A stretch of DNA of 64,000 nt from Cyprinodon diabolis (taxonomy: Eukaryota > Chordata > Actinopteri > Cyprinodontiformes > Cyprinodontidae). The notes beneath the pieces are model-generated. The model was given only the letters and a program-made list of their open reading frames with translations, was not told the origin of the DNA and made no database searches. Each line of letters opens with the position of its first letter. The first letter of the stretch is position 1. Both the position numbers and the translations under genes were made by a program. The DNA lies in assembly GCA_030533445.1 (NCBI GenBank), contig CM060069.1, forward strand, positions 2,757,256 through 2,821,255. The letters are read 5' to 3'. Below are positions 1 to 11,365 of this stretch, one piece after another.

Positions 1-500
1 TGGATGGACGGACGGTTGGATGGACGGACGGATGGATGGGTGGATGGATGGACGGACGGTTGGATGGATGGACGGATGGATGGATGGAGGGACGGACGGA
101 CAGACAGACAGATGGATGGTTGATGGATGGATGGTGGATGGATGGATGGATGGTGGATGGATGGATGGATGGTGGATGGATGGACGGACGGTTGGATGGA
201 TGGATGGTGGATGGATGGACGGACGGTTGGATGGATGGACGGATGCATGGGTGGATGGATGGACGGACGGTTGGATGGATGGACGGATGGATGGATGGAG
301 GGACGGACGGACAGACAGACAGATGGATGGTGGATGGATGGATGGATGGATCGTGGATGGATGGATCGTGGATGGATGGATGGTGGATGGATGGATGGAT
401 GGTGGATGGATGGTGGATGGATGGATGGATGGTGGGTGGATGGTTGATGGATGGATCGTGGATGGATGGATCGTGGACGGATGGATGGATGGATGGATGG
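1..500. repeat. GGAT/GGAC tetranucleotide satellite with higher-order structure
   Basis: Almost pure variants of a TGGA unit (GGAT, GGAC, GGTT, CAGA). A block of about 75 bp near 45-120 recurs nearly unchanged near 255-330, so the array has a higher-order period of about 210 bp. Long open frames across it encode only Met-Asp-Gly-Trp repeats, as expected when a 4-bp unit is read in triplets. They are not genes. Confidence 0.95.
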
Positions 501-1374
501 ATTCTATATTTAGTAAGTTTCTCCCTTTTATTTATCTTTTTTAATTGCAATATCTCCGCTCAATTTGTATTTCAGTTAATTAAAAATGTGCTTTTGATTT
601 ATTTCTGCTGCTTCGAGCTACAGCAGACCATAAAATTTCAGTGACCTTATGCAGAATTGCAGAGATTAATGACTGAATATTTCGCGGAGCAATGCACAGT
701 GTTCACCAAACTGTATGATGCTGTCATTATTAGGGATATTTATGATCCTTTCTCTATTTTTGTCTTTGTAATTGAAGAGCATCACATGAAGAATAATGGA
801 CAGTCATGTTTATAATCCCAACATGAGACATTTATGTTCCCCTTCGGTCCAGGATCACCACTCAGTGGAAAAAGCAAAACAAACAGAAGCCCAAGGACAA
901 AAAGGCAGACAGACAAGGTAATCACTCATGATCCAGTAGAGATTGTAAATACTCCTCATGGTATTGACACAACGGCCAGTAAAAATGTACAGATTGATCA
1001 GTCTGCGTTATTTAGAAAATAAAAACTCAGAAACCTTGGAACTTTGTAAATTCTAACAAGAGAGTAACAATTTTGCCCTGCATAATTTATTTAACTTGGC
1101 AACTTACCAATTAAATAAATTAAGTTGGACAGATTTGATTCAATTGCTTGTTACCATTTGAAGCAATTAAATTAAATTGGAACTGCATGCTCTTTTATTC
1201 AGAGGTAATGGGGCCATGAAGTTACCTACTACTGATCCACACGGGATTTAAAGGAAAAGTCCGTTCCTATTCAGAATCAAACTTCTGAAAATACTTTAAA
1301 TATATAATTATTACATACTGTTTGTTTTTAATTAAGAGTAATTTTCATGTGACTGTGCTTTATTGGAGGCATCC
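501..1374. other. AT-rich sequence without a recognised gene
   Basis: No coding family is recognised. The only exon-like stretch is 853-917, flanked by a pyrimidine-rich AG acceptor and a GT donor at 918-919; it is too short to assign. Confidence 0.5.
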
Positions 1375-1780
1375 ATGTTTGTAAAAGAACACTACTGCCA
1401 TCTACTGGTTTGTGACGTCACGGTGCGGTTTCGGCTGTTGATCAAGTCCCAGTGAAGTTTGACGGCAAATTTTCCCTCTTCTAGTTGGCAATCCAACGGT
1501 TGTTGAAATAACTCATTTTCTTCCACTTTTACCCGATGTATTCCAACATCCAGCTGCCATGCATGTGGGCATTGTCAGTTTCACTATAGCTCTGGTGAAT
1601 TTCAATGGTGAAGTCCTCTGGAAATCTTCAATAATTGTTTTTGATTGCAGATGTGTCTAGTAGTTGCCATTGATTTAGCTTGTAAAGCGGGGAGAATGGC
1701 GCTAGGCTTACCGCACCGTGACGTCACTGCTGGAAGATGGCAGGAGGGAGGGGTTACTATATTTGGGCAACCCTTCCAGA
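1375..1780. mobile_element. MITE-like element with long inverted repeats containing CRE palindromes
   Basis: A perfect 17-bp inverted repeat joins 1412-1428 (GTGACGTCACGGTGCGG) to 1711-1727. The similarity extends outward, imperfectly, through a CTGCCATCT motif on each side, giving arms of about 33 bp. There is no coding capacity between the arms. Each arm contains the palindrome TGACGTCA. Exact ends and a target duplication could not be fixed. Confidence 0.5.
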
Positions 1781-2330
1781 CTCAGTGATCGTGGCAAAAA
1801 TTATTGTTTTTATTTTTTTAATGATTAACTCTAAATTCATTAAATCACTGCAAACTTATTAGTCTTAGGTATACATTGATTATTCTTTGCTGACTGGACT
1901 TTACCTTTAACCTCTTCTGAAATCTAAAACCAGAAAAGGTTCGTGCAGATAGTGACGAGAAGGAGAGAAATGCATAAATTCAAGATAGTCACTTTTTAAG
2001 AGAATAAGTTTAGAAAAGAGTCCTTCTGAACCATCATTCATTAAATGCAAACCTTCGTAAAGCTTCACAATCCAATCCAGAGCAGTTTCCCACATTGCAA
2101 TGCAAAAAAGAAATATATCAGAGGATCATGTGGGCCAGAAGCACTTCTGGAGGATGATGATACTATAGACACATGGAACATTTTCAGATAAAGCAAAATT
2201 TATATAATTTCCTTCATGTGGCAGGAGTTTACAGCAAGCAAAGTCTGTTGGTAGATGTGAGCGTCCTACAGCCTTGATTAGAGAGGCCATAAGTCTGACT
2301 GGTGAGATCTAATCGCCCCTTAGGTTACGT
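1781..2330. other. No gene recognised
   Basis: AT-rich, unassigned sequence. Only short, unsupported open frames are present. Confidence 0.4.
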
Positions 2331-2655
2331 TCAGACTGCAGACAGTTCTGACCCAAATTGTTTTAACCCCCACAGAAAATGTGGTCTGAGCCTTTTCATA
2401 TGAGGGCTAAATCAGATACGCTTCCAACTGTCCGACTGACTGTCAGTGTCATTGCTTTGGCTCCCACTGCACATCCACACGGAGATCTCTGTAGCAGACT
2501 GCAGCATTATTTATATCAGAGTAGGTCCAAAATTTCATATTGGTCCATCCATAGTTAGTAGTACGGCAAAAATGTAATAAAAAAAGAAAAATCTGAATTC
2601 AATAAAAGCTTGGAATAGAGCTTCAAAACCTGAAGTGTGAAAGTAGCCTAAAGCA
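2331..2655. mobile_element. Candidate MITE
   Basis: The ends carry related inverted termini: TTAGGTTACGTTCAGACT on the left and, reading inward from the right, TTAGGCTACTTTCACACT. The interior is non-coding. Flanking target duplications were not clear, so the class is uncertain. Confidence 0.4.
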
Positions 2656-3361
2656 AGGAATTCACTGTATGAGTTTTCTCCAGTCTTACGAGAATTTTTG
2701 GATAGGCCACGTATAAGCCCCATTGTGCATCTTGTAGTATACAGTGGGTAACGAGGTGTAATTAGCCTCTCACAACCACCTCTCGATCAGGAATCACAAG
2801 TTCAGGAGAAAATCAAACATGTTTGAAATTCAGTCGGGCCTTGTGAGGTGTTTGTGTGCAAATCCTGCAGTTGAAGCAAAGCTACGAGCCAAATTACCAG
2901 AATCTTGCACACTGTTTATGTGCAGACAAGGGAATTCTCTTCCTCCAGATTGATGATTCCAAACTGTGCCTTCTCGTGGCGCTGAGTCCAACGTGTGGTT
3001 TTTTTGGATGTCCAGTGTGAGCAGGTAGTTCGCTACAGCCTGCAGTATCGGGCTGTAGAGTGTAGGAACATGGATCATGAGCTGTGAACTTTTAATTCCT
3101 GCGCGTTTATTGTACACTTTGAGCTGTACCTAAGTGCAACGATTGCAAGTATGCTACAGTCTGTGCCCGACTCTAGAGGTCTGAGTGATGCAAGCCTAGA
3201 TCCAGCTTTTGTAAGCACTTTCACTCATTCTCCTGGTCCAAAGGCCAGAACATTTAAGCATTTAAACGTATTGCCGGTACTTTACAACAACTACCAATGT
3301 CTGTTTGAGTAATAAAAGCTTGTGGTGGAATTGTTCGACCATAAACAGACCAAAAGGAAGA
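2656..3361. other. No gene recognised
   Basis: Unassigned sequence up to the Tc1-like element. No conserved motif noticed. Confidence 0.4.
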
Positions 3362-3363
3362 TA

Positions 3364-4774
3364 CAGTGAGGAAAATAAGTATTTGAACGCAATGCTATTT
3401 TGCAAGTTCTCCCAAACAATTTCCACCTCCGCTCTATTTATTATCCTAAATTAGATGTTTGAGATTTTTAGTTCCATAAAAGTACCTGTCCACCCCATAC
3501 AATAAGTAAGAATCCGATCACTAACATGGCCAAAACCAAAGACACTAAGGACAAAATTGTACACCTTCACAAGGCTGCAAATGGCTACAGGGAAATTGCT
3601 AAGCAGCTTGGTGCAAAAAAGGTCTACTGTTGGAGCAATCATTAGAAAATGGAAGAAGCAAAACATGACTGTCAGTCTTCCTCGGACTGGGGCTCCATAC
3701 AAGATCTCACCTGGTGGGGTCTCAATGATCCTAAGAAAGGTGCGAAATCAGCCAAGAACTACACTGGAGGAGCTGGTCAATGACCTGAAAAGAGCTGTGA
3801 AGACCGTTTCCAAGGTTACTGTTGGTAATACACTAAGACGTCATGGTTTGAACTCATGCATGGCACAGACAGTTCCCCTGTTTAAAACACACATGATAAG
3901 GTCTGACTTCAGTTTTCCAAGGACCATCTGGATGATCCAGAGGAATCATGGGAGAAATTCATGTGGTCAGATGAGACCAAAATAGAACTTTTTGGTCATA
4001 ATTCCACTAACTGTGTTTGGAGGATAAGGTTCAGAAGATGTTTGGAGGAAGCAGAATGATGATTACCATCCCAAGAACACCATCCCTACTGTGAAGCTTG
4101 GGGATTCATAGCATTATGCTTTGTTGGTGTTTTTCTGTACATGGGACAGGCCAACTGCACTGTATTAAGGAGACAATGAGCAGTGCCATGTATTGCGAGG
4201 TTTTTCTGGAACAATCTCCTTCCCTCAGTTAGAGCATTGATGATGGGTGGAGGCTGGGTCTTCCAACATGACAATGACCCGAAGCACACAGCCAGGATAA
4301 CCAAGGAGTGGCTCTGGAAGAAGCATTTCAAGGTTCTGGTGTGATATAGGCATTCTCAAGACCTAAACAAAATAGAGGATCTTTGGAGGGAGTTCAAACT
4401 CTGCGTTTCTCAGCAACAGCCCAGAAACCTGTCTGATCTAGAACAGATCTGTGTGGAGGAGTGGGCCAAAGTCGCTCCTGCAGTGTGTGCAAAGCTGGTG
4501 AAAAACTACACAAAACATTTGACCTCTGTAATTGCAAACAAAGGCTACTGTACCAAATATTAAAATATATTCTCAAGGATTCAAATACTTATTTGCAGCT
4601 GTATCATACAAATAAATGGTTAAAAAAATCATACATTTTGATTTCTGGATTGCTTTTTTTAGATTATGTCTCTCACAGCGAACACCTATGATGACAATTT
4701 CAGACCCCTTCATGATTTCTAAGTGGGAGAACTTGCAGTATAGTATGGTGCTCAATTACTTATTTTCCTCATAT
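3364..4774 (+). mobile_element. Degraded Tc1-like DNA transposon
   Basis: The left end, CAGTGAGGAAAATAAGTATT, follows a TA dinucleotide at 3362-3363. Its imperfect inverted copy closes the element near 4750-4774 (TACTTATTTTCCTCA). The length of about 1.4 kb and the TA target fit Tc1/mariner. The body holds one broken transposase gene. Several substitutions in the right terminal repeat indicate an old copy. Confidence 0.88.
3526..4570 (+). pseudogene. Tc1-like transposase pseudogene
   Basis: The reading frame starts at ATG 3526 with a Tc1-type helix-turn-helix region (IVHLHKAANGYREIAKQLG). It hits a stop after about 40 codons and resumes in a different frame at 3557-3985 with STVGAIIRKWKK and the following GAPYKISPGGV block. 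Downstream coding similarity (catalytic core and C-terminus) is scattered over frames with further stops. An intact transposase of this family is about 340 residues with a DD34E triad; this copy cannot make one. Confidence 0.85.
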
Positions 4775-4944
4775 AGGGTTTCCAGACTGGGTCAAACAAC
4801 TTCTTGAGGTTGACAGCAGTTTGTTGCAACTGTTGTGCTGTTCAAGAAAAAAAAAGAAATCAAACAAATAGGGTATTATAGATTGATCAGGCCCAAAGCA
4901 GGTCATCCATTCTTCCCTGTAATCTCTGCAAGACAAGAGGTTTC
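4775..4944. other. Spacer with left target-site copy
   Basis: Short host sequence between the Tc1 and the gypsy element. The last five bases, GTTTC (4940-4944), are the left target duplication of the gypsy insertion. Confidence 0.85.
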
Positions 4945-5647
4945 TGTCAGGATCCAGAGATCTGCCACCTGATCTCCAGCAGAGAGTGCTGTGGGCCTCC
5001 TGAGCTGATTCCTCTACACACCTGGAGATCATCAGCTCATCAGAGGTCCACACTACTTAAGCAGCTGCCAGACCTTCCTTCGACGCCGGAGTGTTGCCCT
5101 AGTTTGGTTAGCGAACCTGAGCCTCAGAACGTCTGAACTTTACTAGTAGACTCTAGAGAGGAACTAGTCTTCTAATCGCCTTTGTCTTTGTGCTCACAGG
5201 AAACCCTGAAGCTCTGGATGAGCTCCACCTAGAAACCTGCCTGCCTGCTCATGAAAGCCAAACCTGAAGATCTCAGTTTGGATTCCTTCTTCAGCTCTTG
5301 GATAGAGCAAGGAACAAACCCAAGCCAGAAACCTTCTAGCTCGGAACTAGACGCTGCGCTGCTTAAACTCTCTGCCACATCTTTGACTCTGGACCTACGG
5401 TATCTCACCTCACGACTCAGTTACAATCTCCTCAAGGTACATCCTGATTCTTCTCTCTATCAATCCATCATCAGCCTGGCTAACCAAACTCTCATCTCTC
5501 CAGAAACTCTGAGACCAGTCCCGGACCAGTACCAGAACCAGATCCAGTATTATATCATTGTACATCTTTCAATAAACCTTGTTAAACTTTCCTTCAGACT
5601 CCGTTGTGTTCTGCATGTGGGCTAAGTCCTTAAACCCAATCATGACA
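4945..5647 (+). repeat. 5' LTR of the sushi-type element
   Basis: Begins TG and ends CA (…CCAATCATGACA) and is 703 bp long. TATA-like ACTTAAG lies about 28 nt before the inferred transcript start at about 5085, and AATAAA lies at about 5571 (in CAATAAACC). The gag ATG at 5642 lies in the last six bases of the LTR. Confidence 0.93.
5056..5095 (+). promoter_or_regulatory. Core promoter and self-primer segment of the LTR
   Basis: TATA-like ACTTAAG is followed by GCCGGAGTGTT at 5085-5095. That 11-mer is the exact reverse complement of the bases just after the LTR (5649-5659). In the Tf1/sushi group the first bases of the mRNA fold back as primer for reverse transcription, so the transcript start is inferred at about 5085. 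Confidence 0.75.
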
Positions 5648-6715
5648 GAACACTCCGGCCATCAACAAGACCCAGCGGAACACCTCCGAAGGAGGCTTGC
5701 GGCTCAAGAAGCCCGGATCGAAGGGCAAGCCCAGACCCTCCGTGAGTTAAATGCTTTTGTTGAACATCAGAATCAAGTTTTACAAAGATACGCTGGCTAT
5801 GAGAGAACTGCTAACACTCCAGTTGTACTTCCTGTTCCTGAACCACTTCCACCTCAAGGGTCAGAGGTAACGACGTCACTTCCTGAACTCCGTCCTAGTT
5901 TACCTGAACGATTTTCCGGAAATCAGTCAAAATGTAAGGGTTTTTTGTTTCTATGTCGTTTACTCTTTGAAGGGTCTCCTGCCAGTTTTTCTACCGATAG
6001 AAGGAAGATCTCTTTCATTCTATCTCAACTCTCAGGCCGAGCTCTTGAATGGGCGGAAGCCAGATTTTCTGATGAAACCAGTTTTTCATGCACATATTCT
6101 GAATTTTTGAATGAATTTTCTCAGGTTTTCAACCAGGATTCAGATCAAACAATTGATTCCCGGGCCTTGCTTAATTTAAAGCAAGGAAATTTGTTGGTGG
6201 CAGAATTCTCCATTGACTTCCGAGTCAAGGCTGCAGCTTCAGGATGGAACGAATGTGCACTAAAGAGTGCTTTTTTCAAGGCTCTTAACGAAAACATTAA
6301 AGATGAACTCGCCACAATCGACGAGCCTTCTAGCTTGGAGGATTTAATCCGATTATCAATAAGATTGGATAACAGACTTCGGATTAGAGATAAAGCTAGA
6401 CAAAAGAACCATGGAATGTCTGCTTCCACCCCTGCATCTAACCGCTTTTCTGTTTCTGTCAGATCACCAGGGTCCAGTACCAGACCAGGGATTAAGAATC
6501 AATCACCTCCAGCTTCAGCTCAAGTCTCTCATTATTTCTCCCCATCCACAGAAGGAGCGGAATGTGAACCCATGCAGATTGGTCATACAAGACTTTCTCC
6601 TGAGGAAAGTCAACGGAGATTCAAGGGGAACTTGTGTCTCTACTGTGGTGAGCCTGGACACTTTATTGCCTCCTGCCCGGCAAAATCAAAAGCCGGGGTT
6701 CGTCAGAGGATGTGA
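5642..6715 (+). CDS. gag: Gag polyprotein of the sushi-type element
   Basis: A complete 357-codon ORF with ATG in the final bases of the 5' LTR; an upstream extension to 5579 exists but needs a non-ATG start. Residues ~15-45 form a coiled-coil-like N-terminus. The middle holds the Gag capsid domain typical of sushi elements and their domesticated mammalian relatives (motifs LPERFSGNQ and [15 protein letters not shown]). A CCHC zinc knuckle ([14 protein letters not shown]) lies near the C-terminus. The stop TGA is at 6713-6715. The pol frame is -1 relative to gag and overlaps it (open from 6652), so pol would require a -1 frameshift; no canonical X-XXY-YYZ heptamer is obvious there. This frame itself is intact. 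Confidence 0.9.
   Translation: MTEHSGHQQDPAEHLRRRLAAQEARIEGQAQTLRELNAFVEHQNQVLQRYAGYERTANTPVVLPVPEPLPPQGSEVTTSLPELRPSLPERFSGNQSKCKGFLFLCRLLFEGSPASFSTDRRKISFILSQLSGRALEWAEARFSDETSFSCTYSEFLNEFSQVFNQDSDQTIDSRALLNLKQGNLLVAEFSIDFRVKAAASGWNECALKSAFFKALNENIKDELATIDEPSSLEDLIRLSIRLDNRLRIRDKARQKNHGMSASTPASNRFSVSVRSPGSSTRPGIKNQSPPASAQVSHYFSPSTEGAECEPMQIGHTRLSPEESQRRFKGNLCLYCGEPGHFIASCPAKSKAGVRQRM
5649..5659 (+). promoter_or_regulatory. Primer-binding site (self-priming type)
   Basis: AACACTCCGGC begins two bases after the LTR end. It does not have the TGG start of a tRNA-primed site and is perfectly complementary to 5085-5095. It also lies inside the gag coding sequence. Confidence 0.75.
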
Positions 6716-9700
6716 GGAGTCTGACAGACCATCTAAAATCTGATAAATCTCCTCAACTACTATTACCAGCAACTCTGTGTGTCTCCAACCAGTCTCTGAC
6801 CTTGTCGGCCTTTATTGATTCAGGATGCGAAGGGAATCTCATTGATTCGAATCTGGTTCAGCAATTGGGGATTGAGACTGTTCCTTTGCAGAGGCCCCTC
6901 AGGGTTGCGGCTATCGATGGGAAACGGCTGCAACAAGTCACTCTTCAGACTCAACCTTTGGAGCTCCTCATTTCTGGTAATCATCGTGAGACTCTGACTT
7001 TTTTTGTTTTTCCTTCTGCCTGTTCTCCCCTGGTGCTTGGATTCGAGTGGTTAATACGTCACAACCCCCATATTAACTGGGTTGACCGCCACATTGAGTC
7101 ATGGTCTACTTCCTGTCACGAGTCATGTCTTCGTTCTGCTGCTCCCACTAGACAGCCCCCTAGAGGTGGGGGGAAGTTGGACTCTCCTGACCTTTCCACT
7201 GTTTCTCTTGAGTATCATGACCTGGCTCCAGTCTTCAGTAAGGTCAGTGCTACGTCTCTACCTCCTCATAGACCTTATGATTGTGCCATAGACTTATTAC
7301 CTGGAGCTCCTCTTCCCAGCAGCAGGCTATTTAACATCTCCAAAACAGAACGTGAAACGATGGAGAATTATATTAATGAGTCCTTAGCTGCTGGAATTAT
7401 CAGACCATCTTCATCCCCTCTCGGCTGTTTTTTTTTTTTTGTGGGTAAAAAGGATGGTTCCCTTCGACCCTGTATTGATTACGGGGGATTGAATCAGATA
7501 ACCATTAAAAATAAATACCCACTTCCTCTACTGGTATCAGCTCTAGACCCAGTGCAAGGAGCTACTGTGTTCACCAAGCTTGATTTAAGAAACGCCTATC
7601 ATCTTCTTAGAATAAGGGAAGGAGATGAATGGAAAACTGCCTTTAAGACACCAATCGGCCAGTTTGAATATTTGGTCATGCCTTTTTGACTAACTAACGC
7701 CCCTGCCTTTTTTCAAGCTCTAGTCAATGACGTCCTCAGAGATTTTCTAAACGTTTTTGTGTTCGTATACATCGATGACATTCTGATCTATTCTAGGAAC
7801 CTCTCTGACCACAAGAAACACGTTCGTCTGGTCCTTCAGAGGTTGCTTGAGAACAAGCTCTTCATCAAGGCGGAGAAATGTGAATTCCATCAACCATCTG
7901 TAACATTCCTTGGGTTTGTGCTTGAAGGCGGGCAGGTGAAGCCATCTGAGGAGAAAATAAAGGCAGTCCTGGAATGGCCAATCCCCGAAAACCGTAAGCA
8001 GCTTCAAAGGTTCCTTGGTTTTGCTCATTTCTACAGGCGTTCCATCAGAAATTACAGCCAAACTGCTCTACCACTTACCGCTCTGACTTCTGTTAAGAAA
8101 ACCTTCCAATGGACACCTGAGGCTGATTCTGCCTTTAATAAACTCAAGAAACTCTTTTCCAGTGCCCCCATCTTGGTCCAGCCTGATCCTACGAAGCAGT
8201 TCATCCTTGAGGTGGATGCATCTGATTCCGGTGTAGGAGCTGTTTTGTCCCAGCAGTCCGATTCTGACCACAAAACTCACCCCTGTGCTTTTTTTTCTCG
8301 CAGGCTCTCACCCGCTGAACAGAATTATGACGTCGGGGACAGAGAACTGCTTGCCATAAAACTCGCTCTTGAGGAATGGAGACATTGGCTCGAGGGAGCC
8401 CAGCACCCAATATTGGTCTGGACAGATCATAAGAACCTGACATACCTCCAATCAGCTAAAAGATCCAATCCTCGTCACTCCAGATGGTCCCTGTTTTTCT
8501 CTAGATTCAATCTCATCATCTCTTACAGACCCGGTTCCAAGAATATCAAGCCTGACTCTCTCTCCCGTCTGTACTCCCCTGATCGACCTGAAACACCCGA
8601 GCCCGTTCTCCCATCCTCGTGTACGGTTGGAGCCGTTACCTGGGAGATCTCTGATCTCATCAACTCAGCCCTGGCCTCTGAACCCGACCCAGGTAACGGC
8701 CCACCTAACAAGACATATGTTCCTTCTGCAGTCAGATCCCGTCTCATCCAGTGGTTACACACGTCCAGGTTCTCAGCCCATCCTGGTGTCAGTCGTACCA
8801 TTGCTCTCGTCACACGTCGGTTTTGGTGGCCATCCCTTCATAAAGATGTGAAGGAGTACGTGCTCGCCTGCCCCGTCTATGCAAGAAACAAGACCTCCCA
8901 TCAACCACCCTCTGGTCTGTTACACCCTCTACCAGTTCCGACCCGTCCATGGTCCCACATTGCTGTGGATTTCGTTACCGGTCTCCCAGTTTCTAAAGGT
9001 ATCTCCACCATTTTCACCATTGTTGACCATTTTTCCAAAACCTGCCATTTGATTCCCCTCAGAAAGTTACCCACAGCATTCCAGACAGCCCAACTCTTGG
9101 TTAAACACGTCTTCCGTCTCCATGGTATACCCCAGGAAATCCTCTCAGATCGTGGCCCACAATTCATCTCTCAAGTTTGGAAAGCCTTCTGTTCTGCACT
9201 CGACTGTAGAGTATCTCTCACTTCTGGTTACCACCCGCATACTAATGGGCAGACGGAGAGGTTTAACCAACAACTCGAGTCCATTCTCCGCTGCCTCTCC
9301 TCCAACAATCCCACTGACTGGAGTCAGTATCTTCCCTGGACTGAGTACGCCCTTAATTCTCACAAATCCGCTTCCACTGGTCTGTCTCCATTTCAGGTCT
9401 CCTTGGGTTACCAGCCTCCACTCTTCCCCGCAGACGAGAGAGAGATTGCAGTCAGGTCCATCCACCAACACATCGGTCACTGTTATCGCACCTGGAAGGA
9501 AACCATCACCGCCCTCAATCACACCTCCGCCAATAACAAAAAGTATGCAGACAACCGTAGACGCCCAGACCCCGAGTACGCTCCAGGCCAAGAGGTATGG
9601 CTCTCCACTAGAGACATACCATTAAAATCCATGTCCCGTAAACTGTCTCCACGTTTCATCGGACCATTCAAGATAACCCGGATCATCAACCCCTCCGCTG

Positions 9701-9822
9701 TTCGTCTTCAGTTACCTCCCACGCTACGAATACATCCCACCGTCCATGTGTCTCAAATTGAACCTGTCATCACCAGTGCACACCTGGAGATCATCAGCTC
9801 ATCAGAGGTCCACACTACTTAA
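6652..9822 (+). pseudogene. pol: Pol of the sushi-type element (protease, RT, RNase H, integrase), one premature stop
   Basis: A single frame that is open except for TGA at 7687-7689, directly after the MPF of the RT block where this family has Gly; one base change explains it. Order: aspartic protease ([10 protein letters not shown], about 6815); RT palm with [11 protein letters not shown] and the YIDD catalytic box (about 7765); RNase H ([14 protein letters not shown]); integrase zinc domain; integrase core with the Asp-Asp-Glu triad ([24 protein letters not shown]); GPF/Y-type module (RFIGPFKI). The zinc finger reads CPVY instead of CPVC (Tyr codon 8878-8880), losing a metal ligand. The frame ends abnormally inside LTR sequence, with no chromodomain. 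Confidence 0.92.
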
Positions 9823-10410
9823 GCAGCTGCCAGACCTTCCTTCGACGCCGGAGTGTTGCCCTAGTTTGGTTAGCGAACCTGAGCCTCAGAACGTCTGAAC
9901 TTTACTAGTAGACTCTAGAGAGGAACTAGTCTTCTAATCGCCTTTGTCTTTGTGCTCACAGGAAACCCTGAAGCTCTGGATGAGCTCCACCTAGAAACCT
10001 GCCTGCCTGCTCATGAAAGCCAAACCTGAAGATCTCAGTTTGGATTCTTTCTTCAGCTCTTGGTTAGAGCAAGGAACAAACCCAAGCCAGAAACCTTCTA
10101 GCTCGGAACTAGACGCTGCTGCTGCTTAAACTCTCTGCCACATCTTTGACTCTGGACCTACGGTATCTCACCTCACGACTCAGTTACAATCTCCTCAAGG
10201 TACATCCTGATTCTTCTCTCTATCAATCCATCATCAGCCTGGCTAACCAAACTCTCATCTCTCCAGAAACTCTGAGATCAGTCCCGGACCAGTACCAGAA
10301 CCAGATCCAGTATTATATCATTGTACATCTTTCAATAAACCTTGTTAAACTTTCCTTCAGACTCCGTTGTGTTCTGCATGTGGGCTAAGTCCTTAAACCC
10401 AATCATGACA
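9779..10410 (+). repeat. 3' LTR, 5'-truncated and fused to pol
   Basis: Identity with the 5' LTR starts at CACACCTGG, which in the 5' LTR lies about 74 bases from the start. The first ~74 bp of U3, the polypurine tract and the expected pol C-terminus are absent. The LTR end (…ATGACA) and the following GTTTC duplication are intact. Confidence 0.9.
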
Positions 10411-10472
10411 GTTTCTTCATCTTTAATTTACTGTTTTACTATATCATTGAGCCCTCATATACTTAGTAAATA

Positions 10473-11365
10473 CATTACTTACAATTCAGTTTATTTATAT
10501 AGCACTAATTCACAACACATGTCCTCCCAAGGCACTTTACAGAGATAAGTCAACCAGATCATACAGACAGATTGGTTCAGTTTTCTGTATTCCAGGTGAT
10601 TGCGTTGACTCATTGACTCAAAAGTAATCTCATGCTTGAAGGGACAGTGGAGAGGAAAACTCCCTTTGAACAGGAAGAAACCTCCAGCAGAACCAGGATC
10701 AGTGTGAGCGGCCATCTGCTGACACAAAGGTGTTGATGCCAGCAGCACAGCTGATATTTCTCTCCAGGATGGAGTCACAGCCAAATGAGAAGAGACAAGA
10801 TGAAGCTATTATGAGAAAGATATCAGAATGTTAGAGATTGAACTAACAGATTCTGCTGAGTGGGAGAATAGAGATAGAATGAAGCAGAATGATGAAAAAG
10901 GGGTCCCTATGTCCTCCAGCAGTCTAAGCCTATAGCAGCATAACTATAGAGATAGCTCAGGATAACCTGAGCCACTCTAACTATAAGCTTTATCAAAAAG
11001 GAAAGTTTTAAGCCTAGCCTTAAAAGTAGACAGGGTGTCTGCCTCACGGACTAAAACTGGTAGTTGGTTCCACAGGAGAGGAGCCTGATAACTAAAAGAT
11101 CTGCCTCCCATTCTACTTTAAGAAATTCTAGGAACCACTAGTAAACCTGCAGATTGAGAGCGAAGTGCTCTGTTAGGAACATAAGGAACAATCAGATCTC
11201 TGATATAAGATGGAGCTTGGCCATTTAAGGCTTTATATGTGAGAAGGAGGATTTTAAATTCTATTCTGGATTTAACAGGAAGCCAATGAAGAAAAGCTAA
11301 TAAAAGAGAGATATGATCTCTCTTTTTAATTTTCATTATTCTTGTGGTTTCAAGGATTAACAATA
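10473..11365 (-). mobile_element. 5'-truncated L2-type LINE (3' end)
   Basis: On the minus strand, 11363-11118 encodes the C-terminal part of an L2-like ORF2 (motifs HWLPVKSRIEFKILLLTYKA and LNGQAPSYIRDL). A non-coding 3' region follows and ends in the AATT-rich tail ...TATATAAATAAACTGAATT near 10484. Further copies of this 3' end lie at 32.6, 34.7 and 51.2 kb. LINE families of this type are usually found 5'-truncated. Confidence 0.85.

Larger units (their letters stand above)
4945..10410 (+). mobile_element. Tf1/sushi-type Ty3/gypsy LTR retrotransposon, nearly complete
   Basis: LTR (TGTCAGG...ATGACA), gag, pol in the order protease-RT-RNase H-integrase, then a 5'-truncated LTR. The whole is flanked by a perfect 5-bp duplication GTTTC (4940-4944 and 10411-10415). 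The Gag type and the leader/primer-site complementarity place it in the Tf1/sushi group. The two LTRs differ at only about five positions by eye over the shared ~630 bp, so insertion was recent. It is non-autonomous now: one nonsense codon in RT, a lost zinc ligand in integrase, and a 3' deletion. Confidence 0.95.

Noticed and set aside
20..644. Three overlapping long ORFs encoding Met-Asp-Gly-Trp repeats
   Set aside because: They follow automatically from a 4-bp satellite read in triplets; no start context, no conservation signal.
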